Below are positions 34,842-39,359 of a stretch of 39,359 nucleotides of DNA, piece after piece. Made by a program: the position numbers and the translations under genes. The stretch comes from Paludibacteraceae bacterium. GTDB taxonomy: Bacteria; Bacteroidota; Bacteroidia; Bacteroidales; Paludibacteraceae. The DNA is taken from contig JAHDRA010000119.1 of NCBI GenBank assembly GCA_018433525.1, positions 1 through 39,359 on the forward strand. Reading direction: 5' to 3'. Positions within the stretch are counted from its first letter, which is position 1; each line of letters starts with the position of its first letter. A model generated the notes under the pieces. It saw only the letters and a program-made list of their open reading frames with translations, made no database searches and was not told the DNA's origin.

Positions 34842-35858
34842 TTAATCGTTTTGAGCTTCAACTTGTATCTGAATTTGCAAATTTCCATTTGTATCAGTCG
34901 TTGCAGCATTGTTAATAATTTGAATGTGTGGATTTTGTGGCACAGCCCCTTCTTTACACGGATATAATCCTCCGAAAATCCCTACTTGGGTTCCGTCTGT
35001 TCCCAAATACGTTGTCGGGTTTTGCAGGTGGTAATCCAATGTGAAATAAGTAATCGGGTTTGACCATGAAAAGGTATTGAAAAAAGCAAATGGAGTAATA
35101 TTCTCATAATTATTCTCCCACGTATTTTGAGTTCCGCCTATGGTTGTGCTTAGTACATTGTTTTTGAAAGTGTTGTTTTGTGCCGTTGCTGCGGTTATTG
35201 GCTGACCAGCATCTATAGTAAAAATAACATTGTTCTCAATCAAGCAATCAGTCATAGATGATATTGGATAGTACGATGAAAGACCATAAGATTTAAGAAT
35301 CACATTGTTTACAATCCATGAATTTCCGTAAAATCCTCTTATTGGATAGTAACCTTCTGATAATATGTTATTTTTAACTACCGCATTGGTAGAATTAGTA
35401 CCGTTTAACCCCTGTCTGATAACGTTTCCGTCTATGATAATCCCCTTGCCATTCACAGTAAGAGAACCATGAATGTAACAGCGTTTTACCGTTATGGAAT
35501 CATTTGTTCCCGTGTTTGATACATTACCGTCAATATACAAACCCTCCAAATGGCTTTTTGCCGCCCCTGCTGTCATGGTAAATTGTGAAACAACCGTATT
35601 TCCTGTTGCGGTAGTTGAATCGGGGTGGAAACCTGAGCCAATAATCGTTAATTGCTTGGCAATGTTAATTCCCGCAAACGTTCCACCGGGCAGATAAATG
35701 GTGTCGCCATTCACAGCGGTATTGTAGGCATCTTGGTACATGGTTGCACCTCCAAACATGGTTGCCTTGCCGTTGTGGTGTAAGGCTACTTTTCTTTGTG
35801 CATGGGCTGTTAAACTAACGAATACTGCAACAGCGAATAAAACTATTTTTGTTTTCAT
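34842..35858 (-). CDS. Exported beta-helix protein, array copy 2
   Basis: A 338-residue protein with a signal peptide (LTAHAQ). It shares with its paralogues the N-terminal block NGDTIYLPGG ... KQLTIIGSGFHPDSTTATGN and the end GTDGTQVGIFGGLYP ... LQIQIQVEAQND. The centre has the strand-turn-strand rhythm of parallel beta-helices (DSITVKRCYIHGSLTVNG, NAVVKNNILSEGYYP, TDCLIENNVIFTID). No catalytic motif of a lyase can be named. It is the middle gene of a three-gene operon, 26 bases after the previous beta-helix gene and 2 bases before the EYW-repeat gene. Confidence 0.8.
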   Translation of the reverse strand: MKTKIVLFAVAVFVSLTAHAQRKVALHHNGKATMFGGATMYQDAYNTAVNGDTIYLPGGTFAGINIAKQLTIIGSGFHPDSTTATGNTVVSQFTMTAGAAKSHLEGLYIDGNVSNTGTNDSITVKRCYIHGSLTVNGKGIIIDGNVIRQGLNGTNSTNAVVKNNILSEGYYPIRGFYGNSWIVNNVILKSYGLSSYYPISSMTDCLIENNVIFTIDAGQPITAATAQNNTFKNNVLSTTIGGTQNTWENNYENITPFAFFNTFSWSNPITYFTLDYHLQNPTTYLGTDGTQVGIFGGLYPCKEGAVPQNPHIQIINNAATTDTNGNLQIQIQVEAQND

Positions 35859-35884
35859 GATATTTTGTTTTTTTCGATTAGTTA

Positions 35885-36889
35885 TTAGTTGTCCTGTGCT
35901 TTTACTTGGATTTGTATTTGCAAATCGCCGTTGGCATCAGTTGTAGGAGCAATATTTTTTAGTTGAATGTGCGGGTTTAACGGAACAGCTCCTTCTTTGT
36001 AAGGGAAAGTACCACCATAAATGCCCACTTGCGAACCATCAGTCCCTAAATAAGTTGTGGGTGCTTGTAAATGGTAGTTGTGGGTGTAATCAAACGCATG
36101 ACCGGTTTGATTCACAAAAATAGCTGTTTGAGCAATACCAGTATAGTTACCGATAGCTGTCGGAGTTGTTCCATAAATGGGACTTGCAGCGACAAAAAGA
36201 TTATTATTATAACTATTGCCCGTACTAGGAGAAATATTAGGAAGTAAAAATATATTGTTATTTATCTCATTGTTATCGCCATAAATGTAATAGGAAGTGC
36301 TCATATTAAAAAAAATATTATTAGAAATTTGATTGCCATTTGAGGGGAAAAATCCATTTTGAATTATATTATTTGCAATTAATACAGATGTTGCATTACT
36401 TAAATTTATAGCACCTATAAACACGTTTCCAATAAGAGCTAAATTTGTACTTGGATTACTTAATCCCCCTAACACATCTGTATTTCCATTTATTTTACAG
36501 CGTTTAATAGTAACATTATTTATCGATTGATTTGTTGCAAGATTAAAATTACCAGTGATTTCAACACCTTCTAAATAAAACAGGTCAGCATTTTGGTTAA
36601 GGGTAACAGAACCATTAATAAAAGTTTTTCCTGTTGCGAGAGTCGAATCAACATAATGTCCTGCGCCAAATATGGTTAATTGTTTATCAAAAGCTCCGGG
36701 CGGTGTAAAGGTGTGCCCTGATAAGTAAAGTGTATCTCCATTTTGGGCAGCAGTATATGCTAATGCAAGAGCGTTATTTCCTTTAATTATTTGAACCCCT
36801 GTTGAAGAATGTAATGCAATGGTTTGTGCTTTAACGGTTATTGTTGTTGCTACTGCAATAATCAATGTAAGGAATGTTTGTTTTTTCAT
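35885..36889 (-). CDS. Exported beta-helix protein, array copy 1
   Basis: A 334-residue protein with a signal peptide (MKKQTFLTLIIAVATTITVKAQ). It carries the same conserved blocks as its two paralogues: QNGDTLYLSGHTF, DKQLTIFGAGHYVDSTLATG, VTIKRCKINGN and GTDGSQVGIYGGTFP followed by LQIQIQVKAQDN at the end. Asn-rich ladders (NNIIQNGFFPSNGNQISNNI in part) support a parallel beta-helix. It is the first gene after hairpin D and heads the operon beta-helix, beta-helix, EYW-repeat. Confidence 0.8.
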   Translation of the reverse strand: MKKQTFLTLIIAVATTITVKAQTIALHSSTGVQIIKGNNALALAYTAAQNGDTLYLSGHTFTPPGAFDKQLTIFGAGHYVDSTLATGKTFINGSVTLNQNADLFYLEGVEITGNFNLATNQSINNVTIKRCKINGNTDVLGGLSNPSTNLALIGNVFIGAINLSNATSVLIANNIIQNGFFPSNGNQISNNIFFNMSTSYYIYGDNNEINNNIFLLPNISPSTGNSYNNNLFVAASPIYGTTPTAIGNYTGIAQTAIFVNQTGHAFDYTHNYHLQAPTTYLGTDGSQVGIYGGTFPYKEGAVPLNPHIQLKNIAPTTDANGDLQIQIQVKAQDN

Positions 36890-36938
36890 ATTTTTATCTT
36901 TTTTAATGTTATACGATTTCTTTTCTTTTAATGTTTGC

Positions 36939-37065
36939 TAACGGTTGGCGGTATGAAAAGTTGCCGATTGCGGGCGATTTCCTGTCAAGTTACACAAAAG
37001 TTGAAGCGGGCTATAACCCTTGAATAACCTAATGTCCCGGCAATTTTTTATACCGCGTGTTGGGT
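36939..37065 (-). repeat. attC-like hairpin D
   Basis: Plus-strand ends are TAAC (36939-36942) and GTTGGGT (37059-37065); the latter is an exact GTTRRRY box (minus strand ACCCAAC, an exact RYYYAAC). The 19-base arms 36948-36966 and 37038-37056 pair at 17 Watson-Crick positions plus G-T pairs at G36955 and G36960. The centre is 71 bases. The nuclease ORF reads through the end box and stops inside the arm (37048-37050). Confidence 0.85.
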
Positions 37066-37704
37066 GCTGGTGTTAATTTCATTAGGTATACCAATTAAAA
37101 ACTTTTCATCAAGATTTGTACAATACCAACTCCTTTTACTTTTTGTCTCGACTGCAATTTCAACAATCCAAAATAAAAATTGTCTGTTTGTTGCTAACCT
37201 TGTATTTAATCGCTTTTTTAGTTCAATTATTGTTTCATTTATATTGTTCAATTTTAATTCGTTAGATAATCTTTTGTCGCGATAAATGATTGAAAATGAA
37301 ATAGCTTGTTGTAATAAATTATTCTTATCCATCAATTTCATATAATCAAAAACAATGGATTGAAAATTCCAGCTTTTATTACACTTAAATTCTATGCCTA
37401 TTTGAGGATTATAATAATCACTTAACGCAAAGTCAATATAACCAGAAGTTCCATTGTCATTAATCTCATATTTATTGTCATTTTTCTTATACTTCCCTCC
37501 TTTCAAACGATATTGGTTTGAAGTTGCCCATTCAGGGTGTAGTTTACTTTTATGCAAATCATCAAAAATAATTGGAAATTCTTTTTGAATTGTTTTTGTG
37601 AAATAATGGTGTAAGTATCGTTCATTTAAACAAGGATTTTTTATATCCAAGTTGTAAATACTAGTAAGGAGTTCGATAATTTGCGGTATTGGCATTTTTT
37701 CCAT
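37048..37704 (-). CDS. PD-(D/E)XK-like nuclease family protein
   Basis: A 218-residue cytoplasmic protein. Residues 28-110 carry a PD-(D/E)XK nuclease pattern: a helix with Glu28 (NERYLHHYF), GYID with Asp91, and IGIEFKCN with Glu105-x-Lys107. The rest is alpha/beta with a helix rich in Leu and Lys (LNNINETIIELKKRLNTRL). Such folds occur in restriction enzymes, repair nucleases and defence effectors; the precise family is not recognised. Its start overlaps the stop of the upstream MORN/BamE-like gene (TAATG). The last residues (STQHAV) are encoded by the end box and arm of hairpin D, as in integron cassettes whose ORF runs into attC. Confidence 0.7.
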   Translation of the reverse strand: MEKMPIPQIIELLTSIYNLDIKNPCLNERYLHHYFTKTIQKEFPIIFDDLHKSKLHPEWATSNQYRLKGGKYKKNDNKYEINDNGTSGYIDFALSDYYNPQIGIEFKCNKSWNFQSIVFDYMKLMDKNNLLQQAISFSIIYRDKRLSNELKLNNINETIIELKKRLNTRLATNRQFLFWIVEIAVETKSKRSWYCTNLDEKFLIGIPNEINTSTQHAV

Positions 37705-39149
37705 TATCGATAAATATCTGTTAATTTATTGTTGGTAAAAACTATCATTTGCGGAGGTTTTGGCCCGCCTAATTGCTCCGAAAGTCCCATTAAAAATATC
37801 GCTGCAAGTGCAGCTTCACCACCTCCGCTATCTTTATGTTTTGCTCCTTCATTAATTATTGCCATTTGCATTTTGTCTTTACTAAACTCCCAGATTTCGA
37901 TTGATTCCCCACTTCTTACAGACTTGCTTATAACAAAGAACTCTTTATTCCATACCTCATTAACCATTAACTGAGACATTCCAACATCCAATTCTCCTTC
38001 ACTTATAAGTGTTCCATAATGAGTTCCATATTTTGCAATGAGTGCTTGTTTTTTCTTTTGTTCAGCTATTTTCTTTTTTTCTTCCGCTTTTTGTTTAGCT
38101 ATTTTTTCCGCTTGTAACTTTTGTTGTTGCTCTTCGTAAAGTTGAATCGCTAAATTGTGTTTCTCTGTCATTGTTTTTGCACTTGAAAGTGCATCAGAGG
38201 TAACATTATATTTTTTTAACCAATCTCCATTTTCAGTACTACCATCGTTAAACTTCCACTCTCCATCTGTCCATATTATTGAATATCTATCCAACTTACC
38301 AATAAACGTCTCTCCATTAAAAAAAACATATTCGCCTTCATTTGCGATATATTTTTTGTCGTAAGTTTCAACCTTTCCAACAAAAACATCTCCATTTTTG
38401 TAGATTAATTTAACATTTTTGGAATTTTTGATATAATCATCAAATTTTAAGGACACTCTATATTGGATAACGGAAGATTTTGTCTCTCTGAATAAATTGT
38501 CAACAGTGGGGAAAAATATTTTTTTTAAGTAATCAGCAGTAAGACTAGCCTCTAAAGTTCTATCATCAAATTCTATTCTATAATCATAATCATCTTTGTT
38601 TGATTTTCTGGATAAAGTTATAGGATATTTATTATCGTAATAAAATCCCGAACATTTTATAATGTCTTCTGTTTTAATACTTAGTTCTTTTGCCTCGCTT
38701 GGTTGCGTCGTTATTCCTTTGTCGTTAAAAGCATTACTAATTCTAAAAATTCCATCAATGGAAATTTCTTTTGAATTCCAGCCTCCTTTTTGTTTAACAG
38801 TACTTTCTAAATAGGAAATTCCATCTTTCAAAAAATAAGTTCCACTGATAATGAGATTAGTTAGTTTTGTATTACTAATGGGGACAGGGATAATATAAAT
38901 AGGGATTACATTAGTCTCTGTGTTTGTGCTGTGAAAATTCAATTCTTGTCCATTAACAAATTGCTTTTCAAATATGTATCCAGTGATAGCATAATCATAA
39001 GATTTATATTTTACTGTTTTTAATTTTGCTTTTTTCGGTAAGTTCGTCTCTGAATAATATGATTGCCATTCAGTTTGGCAATAAATTGTGTTTGCTGTTC
39101 CAAGCATAATACAGATTAGGACAATTCTTTGGATTAATTTTGACATCAT
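37704..39149 (-). CDS. Exported MORN-like/BamE-like protein, 481 aa
   Basis: After a signal peptide (cut near residue 24, TIYC-Q) comes an N-terminal region of unknown fold (to about 245). MORN-like repeats follow at about 248-310 (YKNGDVFVGKVE, GEYVFFNGETFIGKLD, DGEWKFNDGSTENGDW). A charged coiled coil covers about 340-375 (EEQQQKLQAEKIAKQKAEEK). The C-terminal ~100 residues resemble a BamE/SmpA-like domain (GELDVGMSQLMVNEVWNKE, SGESIEIWEFSKDKM, FTNNKLTDIYR). Its role is unknown; it is probably anchored or active in the periplasm. It is followed with a TAATG overlap by the nuclease-like gene, an odd pairing of an exported and a cytoplasmic protein. Confidence 0.72.
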   Translation of the reverse strand: MMSKLIQRIVLICIMLGTANTIYCQTEWQSYYSETNLPKKAKLKTVKYKSYDYAITGYIFEKQFVNGQELNFHSTNTETNVIPIYIIPVPISNTKLTNLIISGTYFLKDGISYLESTVKQKGGWNSKEISIDGIFRISNAFNDKGITTQPSEAKELSIKTEDIIKCSGFYYDNKYPITLSRKSNKDDYDYRIEFDDRTLEASLTADYLKKIFFPTVDNLFRETKSSVIQYRVSLKFDDYIKNSKNVKLIYKNGDVFVGKVETYDKKYIANEGEYVFFNGETFIGKLDRYSIIWTDGEWKFNDGSTENGDWLKKYNVTSDALSSAKTMTEKHNLAIQLYEEQQQKLQAEKIAKQKAEEKKKIAEQKKKQALIAKYGTHYGTLISEGELDVGMSQLMVNEVWNKEFFVISKSVRSGESIEIWEFSKDKMQMAIINEGAKHKDSGGGEAALAAIFLMGLSEQLGGPKPPQMIVFTNNKLTDIYR

Positions 39150-39169
39150 TGAATAAATTTGTTTTTACA

Positions 39170-39199
39170 CCTCCACTTTATCGGCTTTCGGCTACTCCG
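39170..39199 (-). promoter_or_regulatory. Shared cassette leader element, copy 3 (weak)
   Basis: Plus-strand CCACTTTATCGGCTTTCGG loosely resembles the leader elements at 30374-30405 and 32556-32588. It lies about 20-50 bases upstream of the gene starting at 39149. TACACTTGCA at 39205-39214 matches 32641-32650. Confidence 0.3.
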
Positions 39200-39225
39200 T
39201 TTTTTTACACTTGCACCCAATGTTT

Positions 39226-39268
39226 AGCGGCTATGCGCCGTTTTAATGGCGTATAGCCGCTGTTAGCG
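39226..39268 (-). repeat. Shortened attC-like hairpin E
   Basis: AGCGGCTATGCGCC (39226-39239) pairs with GGCGTATAGCCGCT (39248-39261) over 14 bp with a single G-T pair, and an 8-base loop. It keeps TATG-N4-GTT and the GTTA end box (39262-39265) but lacks the ~70-base centre and a clear left TAAC. It lies 11 bases past the stop of the partial gene at the window edge. Confidence 0.6.
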
Positions 39269-39276
39269 GTAGTGGC

Positions 39277-39359
39277 TTAATATGTATCCTTAAGTCTTTG
39301 TATTTCTGCTTTTATTTCATCAATTACTTCTTTATTTTTTATTTCTTTTCGTTCTCCTA
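39277..39359 (-). CDS. C-terminal end of a gene cut by the window edge
   Basis: The open frame entering from the right edge encodes 26 residues, GERKEIKNKEVIDEIKAEIQ then RLKDTY, and stops at 39277-39279. It is a charged helix. The stop lies just before hairpin E, in the same orientation as the other array genes. The product cannot be identified. Confidence 0.55.
   Translation of the reverse strand, partial: GERKEIKNKEVIDEIKAEIQRLKDTY

Noticed and set aside
29551..39268. Hairpins A-E as ordinary rho-independent terminators
   Set aside because: They are ~125 bp with conserved internal motifs and a long centre (A-D) and have no T-run; conserved end boxes are not expected of terminators. E alone could be a terminator-like hairpin.

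Overview
The window comes from an AT-rich member of the Bacteroidota, most likely Bacteroidales. The signs are secreted proteins with type IX secretion (T9SS) C-terminal sorting domains, a Y_Y_Y sensor/regulator, RuvC beside a DUF4286 protein, a bifunctional RelA/SpoT, an EtfB-EtfA-acyl-CoA dehydrogenase set, weak ribosome binding sites in front of core genes, and promoter -7 elements of the Bacteroidota form TAnnTTTG.

Regions. (1) 1-1200: palindromic repeats, a ~110-bp dispersed repeat, a frameshifted ADP-ribosyltransferase-like remnant, and a 56-residue acidic ORF. (2) 1.2-2.5 kb, minus: a flavin reductase-rubredoxin fusion and rubrerythrin, an oxygen/peroxide defence pair. (3) 2.6-4.9 kb, minus: an exported GH3 glycosidase. 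(4) 5.2-12.5 kb, plus: valS, a gap with a possible small RNA, then etfB-etfA-acyl-CoA dehydrogenase ending at a clear hairpin. (5) 12.8-15.7 kb: a membrane-spanning beta-propeller/Y_Y_Y/LuxR-HTH regulator. (6) 16.4-24.5 kb, minus: a 1524-residue T9SS adhesin-like protein, a T9SS protein built from tandem 'EYW' repeats, and a beta-helix protein. Between 15.7 and 21.4 kb lie copies of structured intergenic repeats. (7) 24.8-29.4 kb: tRNA-Ala(GGC), DUF4286-ruvC, an exported lactonase-fold propeller, and relA/spoT.

(8) 29.5-39.36 kb is an accessory array. All its genes are on the minus strand. It holds four homologous ~125-bp imperfect inverted repeats and one shortened relative, each lying at the 3' end of a gene or short operon. 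In the four full copies the plus-strand form is TAACGG-N3-stem-TATG-N4-GTTGC/GTGGC, a ~60-75 nt centre, then the complementary arm and GTTA/GTTG. The N4 and outer stem sequences differ between copies but remain complementary within each copy. In two cases the ORF ends inside the repeat. This gene-plus-recombination-hairpin layout resembles integron gene cassettes with attC sites, but the end boxes do not fully fit the attC consensus and no integrase is in the window. The cassettes carry lipoproteins, a DUF4177 protein, a 35-residue-repeat protein, a PD-(D/E)XK-like nuclease next to a MORN/BamE-like protein, and a second copy of the beta-helix plus EYW-repeat operon.

The most interesting signals are the covarying hairpin-cassette array and the paralogous 'beta-helix then EYW-repeat/PKD/T9SS' operon found both outside and inside it.
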